From NCBI GenBank assembly GCA_964456985.1, contig CAYWDH010000064.1, positions 1 to 15,226 on the forward strand: a stretch of DNA of 15,226 nt, read 5' to 3'. A model generated the notes under the pieces. It saw only the letters and a list, made by a program, of their open reading frames with translations. It did no database searches and was not told the origin of the DNA. Position numbers and translations under genes: made by a program. Position 1 is the stretch's first letter. Each line of letters opens with the position of its first letter. The DNA is from WJMT01 sp964456985 (lineage in GTDB: Bacteria; Acidobacteriota; Aminicenantia; Aminicenantales; Aminicenantaceae). Below are positions 1-7,204 of this stretch, in pieces.

Positions 1-45
1 GGGAGTTACGCAGGAGCCGAGAAAAACGAAGAAGAATGGCGTTAA
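1..45 (+). CDS. possible 3' end of an upstream gene (partial)
   Basis: Frame 1 is open from the window edge to a TAA at 43-45 and would encode the last 14 residues of a protein, GSYAGAEKNEEEWR, a charged tail. No start or domain is visible, so the product cannot be named. The alternative is that this stretch is non-coding or belongs to a minus-strand gene starting at 82 with residues MKFRYGLCS. The two readings exclude each other, and neither has independent support beyond an open frame. Confidence 0.22.
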   Translation, partial: GSYAGAEKNEEEWR

Positions 46-56
46 AAATCTTTAGC

Positions 57-82
57 GAGCACAAGCCATATCTGAATTTCAT
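57..82. repeat. 26-bp element, left copy (inverted relative to 15158-15183)
   Basis: The plus strand begins GAGCACAAGCCATATCTGA and continues to 82. The reverse complement is found at 15158-15183 with 25 of 26 bases identical; the only difference is one A/T near the ATG-proximal end. Such a match is far beyond chance in 15 kb. The similarity stops sharply on both sides. This copy lies 11 nt after the possible stop at 43-45 and ahead of miaB. Part of it (TATCTG at 69-74) could also pair with CAGATA at 86-91. Its function is unknown. Confidence 0.8.
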
Positions 83-99
83 CTCCAGATAAAAAAAGA

Positions 100-105
100 T
101 ATAAT
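100..105 (+). promoter_or_regulatory. -10 box of the miaB promoter
   Basis: A perfect TATAAT lies 9 nt before the miaB ATG. There is no good -35 hexamer at the right distance (TTTCAT at 77-82 is weak). The predicted transcription start near 112 would leave a leader of only about 3 nt, in keeping with the lack of a Shine-Dalgarno sequence before miaB. A promoter further upstream cannot be excluded. Confidence 0.45.
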
Positions 106-114
106 AAAGTTATC

Positions 115-1452
115 ATGAAGCCCATTCAAACGCTCAACAATAAAAAATTCTTTATTAAAACATTCGGCTGCCAGATGAATGAAAACGAATCCGAACAGAT
201 AGCGGGGATACTTGAATCCCATGGTGCCGTGCAGTGCGAAAAAGTCGAAGACGGAAACATCATCATCATAAACACCTGTGCGGTGAGAGAAAAACCGGTT
301 GAGAAGCTTTTTTCCCTTCTGGGAAGGATCAAAAACATCAAACACAAGAACAATGCGTGCATTGGAGTCACCGGATGCGTTGCCCAGCTTCATAAAGACA
401 AGATCATGCAAAAAAACAATGCTGTTGATTTTGTCATTGGACCGGATAATCTTAATAAAATCCCCTATATAATAAGCTCCTTATCAGAGACTGACTCAGG
501 AATATTACAAACTTCCAGACACAGAGACTGGATTGAAATCAACCAGATATCCAGGAAAAACCAGATAAGCGGTTATGTGACCATCATGAAAGGTTGTGAC
601 AATTTCTGCACGTACTGTATTGTCCCGTTTGCCAAAGGGAGAGAAAAGCACAGACCATTGAAAACCATCATGGAAGAGGTTAAAGGCCTTGCTGGAAAGG
701 GATATAAGGAAATCCAGCTTCTCGGCCAAAATGTCAATTCATACCAGGACCCGGAATCAGCCAAAGATTTCCCCTTTCTTTTAAAAAAAATAAGTCAAAT
801 CAATGGGATTGAATGGATCCGGTTCATCACTTCTCATCCCAAAGACCTTTCAGAAAAAACAATCCATACCATGGCGGAGATAGATAAAATATGCCACCAG
901 CTTCACCTTCCCGTTCAAGCCGGTTCAGACCGCATCCTCAAACGAATGGGACGCGGATACACGAGGAAGGAATATCTTAAAAAAATCAAACTTCTGAAGA
1001 AATCAATGCCTGATATAAGCCTGAGTACGGATATCATTGTCGGTTTTCCAGGAGAAACAGAAAAAGACTTTTTTGACACAATTGATATCTTAAAAAAAGT
1101 GGAGTATACGAATATATTTTCCTTCCGATATTCCCAAAGGCCTTTCACCGCTGCTCTGAAATATAAAGACAATATCCCTTTTAAAACAAAAAAACAGAGA
1201 TTGATCGCACTGCAAGAAGTCCAAAAAAACATCCAGCTTAAACTCAACAAATCTTTTATAGGTAAAAAAATAAAGGTCTTATGTATGGGCCGGAGTCAAA
1301 AAGATCATAACTCATATGCAGGAAGAAATGAAGCATACCAGGTCATTAATTTCAAATCCGATAAAGATATGACCGGAAAATTCGTGATGGTCGAAATAAC
1401 ATCCTGCGGACCTTACAGTCTTATTGGAAAATTCCACTCATTGGTAAAGTAA
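115..1452 (+). CDS. miaB: tRNA-2-methylthio-N6-isopentenyladenosine synthase MiaB
   Basis: A radical-SAM methylthiotransferase of 445 residues, the usual MiaB length. It adds the 2-methylthio group to i6A37 of tRNAs that read codons starting with U, in the cytoplasm. The N-terminal UPF0004 domain carries the three auxiliary-cluster cysteines at residues 19 (FGCQMN), 55 (NTCAVRE) and 88 (TGCVAQ). The radical-SAM CxxxCxxC follows at 161, 165 and 168 (GCDNFCTYC), and a TRAM domain fills about residues 375-440. The NTCAVRE and GCDNFCTYCIVPFxxGRE signatures favour MiaB over its relatives MtaB and RimO. The ATG at 115 is chosen because the conserved FGCQMN motif lies close behind it. No ribosome-binding site is visible, and the -10 box at 100-105 suggests a very short leader. 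A separate promoter for hppA follows directly. Confidence 0.96.
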   Translation: MKPIQTLNNKKFFIKTFGCQMNENESEQIAGILESHGAVQCEKVEDGNIIIINTCAVREKPVEKLFSLLGRIKNIKHKNNACIGVTGCVAQLHKDKIMQKNNAVDFVIGPDNLNKIPYIISSLSETDSGILQTSRHRDWIEINQISRKNQISGYVTIMKGCDNFCTYCIVPFAKGREKHRPLKTIMEEVKGLAGKGYKEIQLLGQNVNSYQDPESAKDFPFLLKKISQINGIEWIRFITSHPKDLSEKTIHTMAEIDKICHQLHLPVQAGSDRILKRMGRGYTRKEYLKKIKLLKKSMPDISLSTDIIVGFPGETEKDFFDTIDILKKVEYTNIFSFRYSQRPFTAALKYKDNIPFKTKKQRLIALQEVQKNIQLKLNKSFIGKKIKVLCMGRSQKDHNSYAGRNEAYQVINFKSDKDMTGKFVMVEITSCGPYSLIGKFHSLVK

Positions 1453-1454
1453 AT

Positions 1455-1483
1455 TTGAAAAGTAAAGTGAATTGTGCTATATG
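1455..1483 (+). promoter_or_regulatory. extended -10 promoter for hppA
   Basis: TTGAAA at 1455-1460 is followed after exactly 17 nt by TATATG at 1478-1483. The TGC just before the -10 box makes it an extended -10. It begins 3 nt after the miaB stop and gives hppA its own start of transcription about 30 nt ahead of its ATG. This is a sequence reading only, with no transcript data. Confidence 0.6.
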
Positions 1484-1521
1484 CTAGAGGACATCTTTAA
1501 TCCATTGAGCGAGGAACACTA

Positions 1522-3486
1522 ATGACTTTAATTCATATCGCCTCATATGTATTCATACTCGGTATCTTTTCATTGCTTTGTGCTCTGGGCCTCTATTTTC
1601 TGCTCAAAAGACTTCCTCAGGGCTCAGCCCTTATGAAAGAGATCGCTGGATCCATCCACTCTGGGGCCATGACATTTATAAAAAGAGAGTATACCTATAT
1701 CCTTGTATTTATCACAGCTGTATTCATTCTACTCTGGCAGCTGTTCAACATATACACAGGATTATCCTTTATCACAGGAGCCTTTTGCTCCATGCTGGCC
1801 GGATTTATCGGTATGAAAGCATCAACCCATTCCGCTGTTAGAGCGACTCAAGGAGCCATTGAAGGAGGAATGCCCAAAGCTTTATCCGTTGCCTTTAAGG
1901 GCGGATCGGTCATGGGGATATCTGTTGCTGCGCTGGGACTTTCCGGAATCGGTGTGATTTATTTTTTCACAAAGGATCCTCTTATCATCAATGGATTTGC
2001 CATGGGAGCCAGCTCCGTGGCTTTGTTTGCCCGTGTGGGTGGAGGAATATTTACAAAAAGCGCGGACGTGGGAGCCGATCTAGTGGGAAAAATCGAAGAA
2101 GGGATTCCTGAAGATGACCCGAGAAATCCCGGAGTCATCGCTGATAATGTGGGCGATAATGTGGGAGACACAGCTGGTATGGGAGCTGACCTTTTTGAAT
2201 CTTATGCGGGATCGGTTATCGCATCCATTGCCATTGGCGCCACTCTGACTCCGGCGATAAATCATATATCCCTTCCGGTCATTCTTATTGCCATCGGTCT
2301 TATAAGCTCCTGGATAGGAGTCTTTTCCATAAATATTCTAAAAAATTTCAATCCTCAATCAGCATTAAGAAATTCCACTTATATCAGTGCTTTTGTCTTC
2401 CTTGTCGGAGCTTTCATAGCGGTCAAATGGGTCTTATCAGACTTGAATGTGTTCTGGGTGGTGTTATGCGGAATGGTCAGCGGTATCCTTATCGGGCTTG
2501 AAAGCGAATATTTTACTGCAGGCCCTCCTATACGTGACCTTGCCAAAACCGCTCAAACAGGAAGCGCCACAGTGGTGATAACCGGACTGGCTCTCGGCTT
2601 CCAAAGCGTTATCCTTCCTATTATTACGATCGCCCTGACTATTTATGTGGCCCACAGCCTGTCAGGCCTTTATGGAATCGCCATATCAGCAGTAGGCATG
2701 CTTTCGACCATCGGAATAGTGATGTCTACTGATTCATACGGCCCCATTGCAGACAATGCGGGCGGAATAAGTGAAATGTCAAACTCAGGTGAAGACATAA
2801 GGGAAATCACGGACAAGCTAGATGCCTGCGGAAACACGACAGCAGCCATAGGAAAAGGTTTCGCCATAGGCTCAGCTGCTTTGACCGCCCTTGCGCTGTT
2901 CTCCGCTTTCCAAAAAACAACAGGTATTAAGGCCATTAATCTGACAGATGTAAAAACTGTCGTAGGCTTACTCCTGGGAGCTCTCATGCCTTTTATCATT
3001 GCCTCCATGACACTTAAAGCTGTGGGGCGAGCAGCAAATAAGATGATTCTGGAAATAAGAAATCAATTCAAACAGATCAAAGGGCTCCTGGAAGGAAAGG
3101 CAAAGCCAAACTCAGACCGCTGTGTGGATATCGTTACAAAAAGCGCTCTTTTGGAAATGATTTTCCCAGGAATACTGGCTATCATCTCTCCACTTGCCGT
3201 TGGTTTTTTTATTGGAGCTGAATCTTTAGGCGGATTCCTTGCAGGCGCCACTGCAACCGGGGTGCTTCTGGGCATTTTTATGGCAAACTCAGGAGCTTCC
3301 TGGGACAATGCAAAAAAATGGATAGAAGAGGGTCATTTGGGCGGTAAGGGAACCGATGTTCATGCTGCTTCCATTATTGGCGATACCGTTGGAGATCCCT
3401 TAAAGGATACAGCAGGGCCCTCTATGAATATACTCATCAAACTCATGGCAGTGGTAAGTCTTGTTTTCGCCCCCCTCCTCATGTGA
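1522..3486 (+). CDS. hppA: membrane-bound ion-pumping pyrophosphatase, K+-dependent type
   Basis: An integral membrane pyrophosphatase of 654 residues, near the usual bacterial length, with many hydrophobic segments (16 helices are typical of the family). It splits cytoplasmic PPi to pump H+ and/or Na+ outward. Substrate-site motifs are intact: DVGADLVGKIEEG from residue 182, DNVGDNVGDTAGM from 208, DNAGG from 411 and GDTVGDPLKDTAGPSMN near the C-terminus. The K+-switch position reads GNTTAAIGKG (A441, G444), whereas K+-independent pumps have lysine and threonine there; this marks the K+-dependent family. Na+-PPases belong to that family, but H+-pumping members exist too. E226 in DLFESYAGS matches a gate glutamate known in the family. 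A GAGGA ribosome site lies 6 nt before the ATG. The gene separates miaB from nusA and has its own promoter; no terminator is obvious behind it. Confidence 0.95.
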   Translation: MTLIHIASYVFILGIFSLLCALGLYFLLKRLPQGSALMKEIAGSIHSGAMTFIKREYTYILVFITAVFILLWQLFNIYTGLSFITGAFCSMLAGFIGMKASTHSAVRATQGAIEGGMPKALSVAFKGGSVMGISVAALGLSGIGVIYFFTKDPLIINGFAMGASSVALFARVGGGIFTKSADVGADLVGKIEEGIPEDDPRNPGVIADNVGDNVGDTAGMGADLFESYAGSVIASIAIGATLTPAINHISLPVILIAIGLISSWIGVFSINILKNFNPQSALRNSTYISAFVFLVGAFIAVKWVLSDLNVFWVVLCGMVSGILIGLESEYFTAGPPIRDLAKTAQTGSATVVITGLALGFQSVILPIITIALTIYVAHSLSGLYGIAISAVGMLSTIGIVMSTDSYGPIADNAGGISEMSNSGEDIREITDKLDACGNTTAAIGKGFAIGSAALTALALFSAFQKTTGIKAINLTDVKTVVGLLLGALMPFIIASMTLKAVGRAANKMILEIRNQFKQIKGLLEGKAKPNSDRCVDIVTKSALLEMIFPGILAIISPLAVGFFIGAESLGGFLAGATATGVLLGIFMANSGASWDNAKKWIEEGHLGGKGTDVHAASIIGDTVGDPLKDTAGPSMNILIKLMAVVSLVFAPLLM

Positions 3487-3512
3487 CCTGCCTGTAGACT
3501 TGACTTTGGTAT

Positions 3513-3541
3513 TTGATAATTCCGTGATTTTCAGTTATAAT
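3513..3541 (+). promoter_or_regulatory. sigma-70-like promoter of the nusA-infB operon
   Basis: TTGATA at 3513-3518 and a perfect TATAAT at 3536-3541 are 17 nt apart, the best-spaced promoter in the window. The start of transcription would be near 3548, giving nusA an untranslated leader of about 50 nt. A small inverted repeat, CTTTTAT-T-ATAAAAG, lies within that leader. Confidence 0.7.
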
Positions 3542-3597
3542 TTTTCAATCTTTAGATTTCTTTTATTATAAAAGTCTAATCATACAAGGCTGAACAC

Positions 3598-4626
3598 ATG
3601 AAAGTGAACGTTTGGAGTACAATAATACAGCTCAGTAAAGAAAGAAATGTTGACAAAAATGTCATCATCAGCGCTATAGAGGAATCCTTAAAAGTAGCGG
3701 CATCAAATTATTTCAATAAAAATGAAAAAGCACACATTAAATTTTCACCTGAAAAGGGAGAATTAAGGGTTTATTCTGTAAAAAAAATCACAAAAAAAGT
3801 CACTGATCCGGCAGTGGAAATATCACTGGGTGATGCGAAAAAAATGGATGTCACGGCAAAAGAAGGAAATTATATTGAGATAGACCTCCCCTCAGAAACA
3901 TTGGGAAGAATAGCGGCCCAAGCAGCCAAACAGGTGATATTTCAAAAGGTCAGGGATGCTGAACAAGAAAGAATCTACAACACATTTGCTCCTCAAACAG
4001 GAACAATAGTAACAGGGGTTCTCAGACGTTTTGACTCCAAAAGAAACATGATCCTTGAAATCAAAAAAACTGAAGTAATGCTTCCGGAAAGAGAAAGAAT
4101 CCCCAATGAAAAATTCAGAAGAGGTGATAGGATTAAAGGAATCATTACTCATGTCCTCAAAGACACAAAAGGCCCTCAAGTCATTATATCAAGAACAGAT
4201 AACAGGTTTTTGAAGAGACTGCTGGAAATAGAGGTTCCTGAAATATCCAGTGGAAATATAAAGATCAGAGAGATCATTCGCATACCTGGAGAACGCTCTA
4301 AAGTATCTGTGAGTACTGATGAAAAGGATATCGACCCCATCGGAGCCTGCATAGGAGTTAAAGGAAACAGAATATTATCCATAAGTAAAGAGCTCAATGG
4401 GGAAAAGATTGATGTGATAAGATGGTCTGAAAATCCTAAAGAATATGCCAAATCAGCTTTAAGCCCTGCTAAGGTAGAAAATATAAAGATCGCTGATAAA
4501 GAAAAAAAAATATTGAAAGCTGTGGTTCCCGAAGACCAGCTTTCACTTGCCATAGGTAAAAAGGGATTGAATGTCAGACTGGCATCAAAACTGGTCGGAT
4601 GGAAAATTGACATAAAAAATGATTAG
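3598..4626 (+). CDS. nusA: transcription termination/antitermination factor NusA
   Basis: A 342-residue NusA that binds RNA polymerase and nascent RNA and controls pausing, termination and antitermination. The N-terminal polymerase-binding domain covers about residues 1-125, with the family's opening helix pattern (ISAIEESLKVAASNYF). An S1 domain follows at about 133-198 and two KH domains lie at about 205-340; the GxxG loops are GVKGNR at 253-258 and IGKKGLNVRLA at 319-329. The protein stops right after KH2, so the acidic C-terminal repeats of the E. coli protein (about 495 residues) are absent, as in many other phyla. AAGG at 3586-3589 lies 8 nt before the ATG. It is the first gene of the operon; rimP, its usual upstream partner, is missing. 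A run of nine A (4502-4510) lies inside the gene. Confidence 0.96.
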   Translation: MKVNVWSTIIQLSKERNVDKNVIISAIEESLKVAASNYFNKNEKAHIKFSPEKGELRVYSVKKITKKVTDPAVEISLGDAKKMDVTAKEGNYIEIDLPSETLGRIAAQAAKQVIFQKVRDAEQERIYNTFAPQTGTIVTGVLRRFDSKRNMILEIKKTEVMLPERERIPNEKFRRGDRIKGIITHVLKDTKGPQVIISRTDNRFLKRLLEIEVPEISSGNIKIREIIRIPGERSKVSVSTDEKDIDPIGACIGVKGNRILSISKELNGEKIDVIRWSENPKEYAKSALSPAKVENIKIADKEKKILKAVVPEDQLSLAIGKKGLNVRLASKLVGWKIDIKND

Positions 4627-4659
4627 CTTGAAAACACATATCAAGATTTAAGGTAAACA

Positions 4660-6447
4660 ATGACAAAAAAAGAAAAATCAAAAGCCACGCCAAGCAAAAA
4701 AGAAACAGACAAAAAGGTCATTCAAGAAGGCACAAACCTGAAAGAACTCACAGACCTTTTGGATATTAAAGCTAAAGAACTTATAGAAAAACTGAGCCGC
4801 CGAGGATTGAATATAGGAGTGAACGACGAAATCACAGAATCCCTTGCCAAAGATATATCAGATATACTTAAAATAGACTTCGAAGTCGTTCCAATGGAAA
4901 AAATAGTGCGTATGCAAGCTCAAGCCAATACAGAAGACCTGGTTCCCAAACCTCCTGTTGTTTCTATCATGGGTCATGTCGACCATGGAAAGACCACACT
5001 TCTCGATGCCATCCGGCAATCAAATCTGGTAAACAAAGAATCAGGTGGTATAACCCAGCACATAGGAGCCTACAGGATCTCTTACAATGACAAACCCATC
5101 ACTTTTGTAGACACGCCCGGTCATGAAGCTTTCACCAAGCTCAGATCCAGAGGAGCGAAAGTAACGGATATCGTGGTCCTGGTCGTAGCCGCAGACGATG
5201 GAGTCATGCCTCAGACAAAAGAAGCAATCAGCCATGCAAGAGCTGCAAATGTGCCTATCATAGTGGCTATAAACAAAATAGACAGACCTCAAGCAGATAT
5301 TGATGGCACCAAACAGCAGCTTTCAAAAGAGGACCTGCTTGTAGAAGACTGGGGAGGAGATACCATTTGTGTTGAAATCTCCGCCAAGAAAAAGACCAAT
5401 CTTAACGAACTCCTTGAGATGATTCTCCTGCTGAGCGAAATGTTGGAGCTCAAAGCAAATCCAAAAGTCCCTGCCCAGGGAATCGTATTGGAAGCGAGCC
5501 TGGATGCATCAAAAGGACCGATTGCCACCATTATCATTCAGCACGGCCGGCTAATGCGTGGAGAGACCTTCGTATGCGGGACGACTTATGGTAAAGCCAG
5601 GGCTATGTTTGACGAGATTGGAAAATCAGTGCAAGAAGCAGAGATTTCAATGCCTGTTGAGATATTAGGATTTTCTGATGTTCCAGTTGCCGGAGATTTC
5701 CTTCAGGTGCTGCCCAGCCTGGATATGGCCAAGAGAATATCAAATTCCAGGCTTTCCAAAATCAAAGAAAAAAAAGAGGGAAAGGAAGAACGTCCCACTC
5801 TTGACCAGCTTTTTAAGAACATGGAAGAAGAAGAGACAAAGAATTTGTCACTTATAATAAAAGCAGATGTTCAAGGCTCAGTAGAAACACTCAACCATAT
5901 TCTGCCCAATTTGAGCACAGATAATGTTAAAATTAATATCATCCAATCCTCCACAGGAAAGATCAACGAGTCAGATGTCACACTTGCATCAACTGCCAAT
6001 GCCATCATCATAGGCTATAACTCCAAACCAAATAAAAAAACTCAGGAACTTGCCGCTGCTGAAAACGTGGAAATAAGAACCTACAATATCATATATAAGC
6101 TCACAGATGACATCAAAAAAGCTTTAGAAGGAATGCTGGAGCCTGTAGAAAAAGAGGTCTATCAAGGAAATGCAGAGGTCAAACGTATATTCAAGATTAA
6201 AGGAGCAGGGATCATTGCCGGCTGTTCTGTTAAAGACGGAACCATATATCGAAATTCAAAAATCAAACTCATAAGAAACAATGAAGTCATCCACGAGGGA
6301 AAAATCGCCTCCCTCAAGCATTTGAAAAAGGATGTAACTGAAATAAAAAAAGGATATGAATGCGGGATCAATATTCAGGATTTTAAAGACATCCAAGAGG
6401 GAGATATTATTGAAGCCTTTACCATAGAAAAATCTCCCCCTAAATAA
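4660..6447 (+). CDS. infB: translation initiation factor IF-2
   Basis: The GTPase that places initiator fMet-tRNA on the 30S subunit and promotes 50S joining. Of its 595 residues, 1-24 are a short lysine-rich tail, an IF2_N module spans about 25-75, the G domain about 97-265, domain II about 270-370, and the C-terminal domains about 395-590, where fMet-tRNA is bound. The GTPase motifs are all present: GHVDHGKT at 105-112, DTPGH at 151-155, NKID at 205-208 and SAK at 241-243. At 595 residues it is among the short forms of IF-2: E. coli alpha has 890, so the long variable N-terminal extension is almost missing. AAGG at 4650-4653 lies 6 nt before the ATG, and the gap to nusA is 33 nt. Confidence 0.97.
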   Translation: MTKKEKSKATPSKKETDKKVIQEGTNLKELTDLLDIKAKELIEKLSRRGLNIGVNDEITESLAKDISDILKIDFEVVPMEKIVRMQAQANTEDLVPKPPVVSIMGHVDHGKTTLLDAIRQSNLVNKESGGITQHIGAYRISYNDKPITFVDTPGHEAFTKLRSRGAKVTDIVVLVVAADDGVMPQTKEAISHARAANVPIIVAINKIDRPQADIDGTKQQLSKEDLLVEDWGGDTICVEISAKKKTNLNELLEMILLLSEMLELKANPKVPAQGIVLEASLDASKGPIATIIIQHGRLMRGETFVCGTTYGKARAMFDEIGKSVQEAEISMPVEILGFSDVPVAGDFLQVLPSLDMAKRISNSRLSKIKEKKEGKEERPTLDQLFKNMEEEETKNLSLIIKADVQGSVETLNHILPNLSTDNVKINIIQSSTGKINESDVTLASTANAIIIGYNSKPNKKTQELAAAENVEIRTYNIIYKLTDDIKKALEGMLEPVEKEVYQGNAEVKRIFKIKGAGIIAGCSVKDGTIYRNSKIKLIRNNEVIHEGKIASLKHLKKDVTEIKKGYECGINIQDFKDIQEGDIIEAFTIEKSPPK

Positions 6448-6463
6448 ATCGGTGAAGTTTTAA

Positions 6464-6748
6464 ATGATAATAGGATATTTAGGAATAGAGATCTATCTCC
6501 CTTATTCCCATTCCCTTAAAGAAAAAAGGAAAAGACTGAAGAGCTATCAGGACAGATTGAAGAAGAAATTCAACGTATCTTTTGCAGAACTTAATTTTCA
6601 GAACAAATGGCAGAGAGCTAAAATCGGAATCGTCATGATCAATAACAAGCAGACTCTTATTGAAAAAGTATTCAAACAGCTCATTAGGGAAGCTGAAGAA
6701 AGCATTGATGGAGAAATCATTTATAAGGAAACAGATTTCTTCAAATAA
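6464..6748 (+). CDS. DUF503 (YlxP-like) protein
   Basis: A 94-residue protein with the DUF503 signature: a short N-terminal beta strand leading into SLKEKRKRLKSYQDRLKKKF, then NVSFAELNFQNKWQRAKIGI. Members are small ferredoxin-fold-like proteins found between infB and rbfA in many bacteria, including Bacillus ylxP; their role is not established, though the position suggests ribosome assembly or initiation. The gene starts 16 nt after infB with GGTGAAG 6 nt before its ATG, so it is surely co-transcribed. The length is normal for the family. Confidence 0.9.
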   Translation: MIIGYLGIEIYLPYSHSLKEKRKRLKSYQDRLKKKFNVSFAELNFQNKWQRAKIGIVMINNKQTLIEKVFKQLIREAEESIDGEIIYKETDFFK

Positions 6749-6760
6749 AATTCGATCTGA

Positions 6761-6796
6761 ATATCATCCAATCTGAATTATAAAAATGGATGAGAT
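6761..6796 (+). repeat. inverted repeat in the rbfA leader
   Basis: ATATCATCCA at 6761-6770 and TGGATGAGAT at 6787-6796 can pair over 10 positions with one mismatch around a 16-nt loop. There is no T-tract behind it, so it is not an intrinsic terminator. It lies in the longest gap inside the operon (72 nt) and could be an RNA structure controlling rbfA translation or mRNA processing; this is inference. Confidence 0.45.
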
Positions 6797-6823
6797 TGAC
6801 GCATCATTGCAAAAAATCAGGTG

Positions 6824-7204
6824 ATGAGTCAATCTCTGAATGAAAAAACAATGAAAACGAATAAATCAATACGACAAAAAAAAGTGGAAAGTCTCTTAAA
6901 AAGCATACTGAGTCAGTCAATAAGGGAAATTGTTCAGGACTCCCATTCCACTTTGATAAGCATCACCAGGATAGAAATAGGAAAAGACCTCCTGACGGCT
7001 CACGTGTATATTAGTGTCCTAAATAAATCGAAGCAAAAACAAATCATAGACTTCTTGAATTTAAAAACAGGATTTCTTAGAAAAGCGGTTGCTTCGAGAA
7101 CAAAATTAAAGTATAATCCCATGCTAATTTTTAATAGCGACCCCTTATTGGAATATAATGAAAAAGTAGAAGGCATACTCAATAAACTAGATAAAAATGA
7201 ATGA
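6824..7204 (+). CDS. rbfA: ribosome-binding factor A
   Basis: A single-KH-domain protein that binds the 30S precursor and assists 16S rRNA 5'-end maturation. The sequence shows the family pattern: an N-terminal basic helix (SIRQKKVESLLKSILSQSI), the ITRIEIGKDLLTAHVYISVL strand pair, and an LRKAVASRTKLKYNPMLIFNSD region ahead of the C-terminal helix. Three starts are possible: GTG 6821, ATG 6824 and ATG 6851. None has a well-spaced ribosome site. The ATG at 6824 follows AGGTG directly; ATG 6851 would give 117 residues and place the basic helix at the N-terminus as in most homologues, so it is about equally likely. The 3' end overlaps the next gene by 8 nt. Confidence 0.9.
   Translation: MSQSLNEKTMKTNKSIRQKKVESLLKSILSQSIREIVQDSHSTLISITRIEIGKDLLTAHVYISVLNKSKQKQIIDFLNLKTGFLRKAVASRTKLKYNPMLIFNSDPLLEYNEKVEGILNKLDKNE

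Noticed and set aside
1..82. Minus-strand gene start reading MKFRYGLCSLKIF outward from 82
   Set aside because: GGAG directly touches the ATG, leaving no spacing for a ribosome site; the frame is arginine-rich and unlike any family I know. The similarity with the right copy ends at the edge of the 26-bp repeat, so a repeat explains it better.
3554..3575. Small inverted repeat CTTTTAT-T-ATAAAAG as an hppA terminator
   Set aside because: The stem is all A/T except one pair, has no loop of usable size and no T-tract; it also lies downstream of the nusA promoter.
4176..4613. Long open frame antisense to nusA (145 codons)
   Set aside because: Its composition is that of a frame shadow of A-rich sense codons (many F, S, L), with no ribosome site or known motif, and the sense gene is certain.
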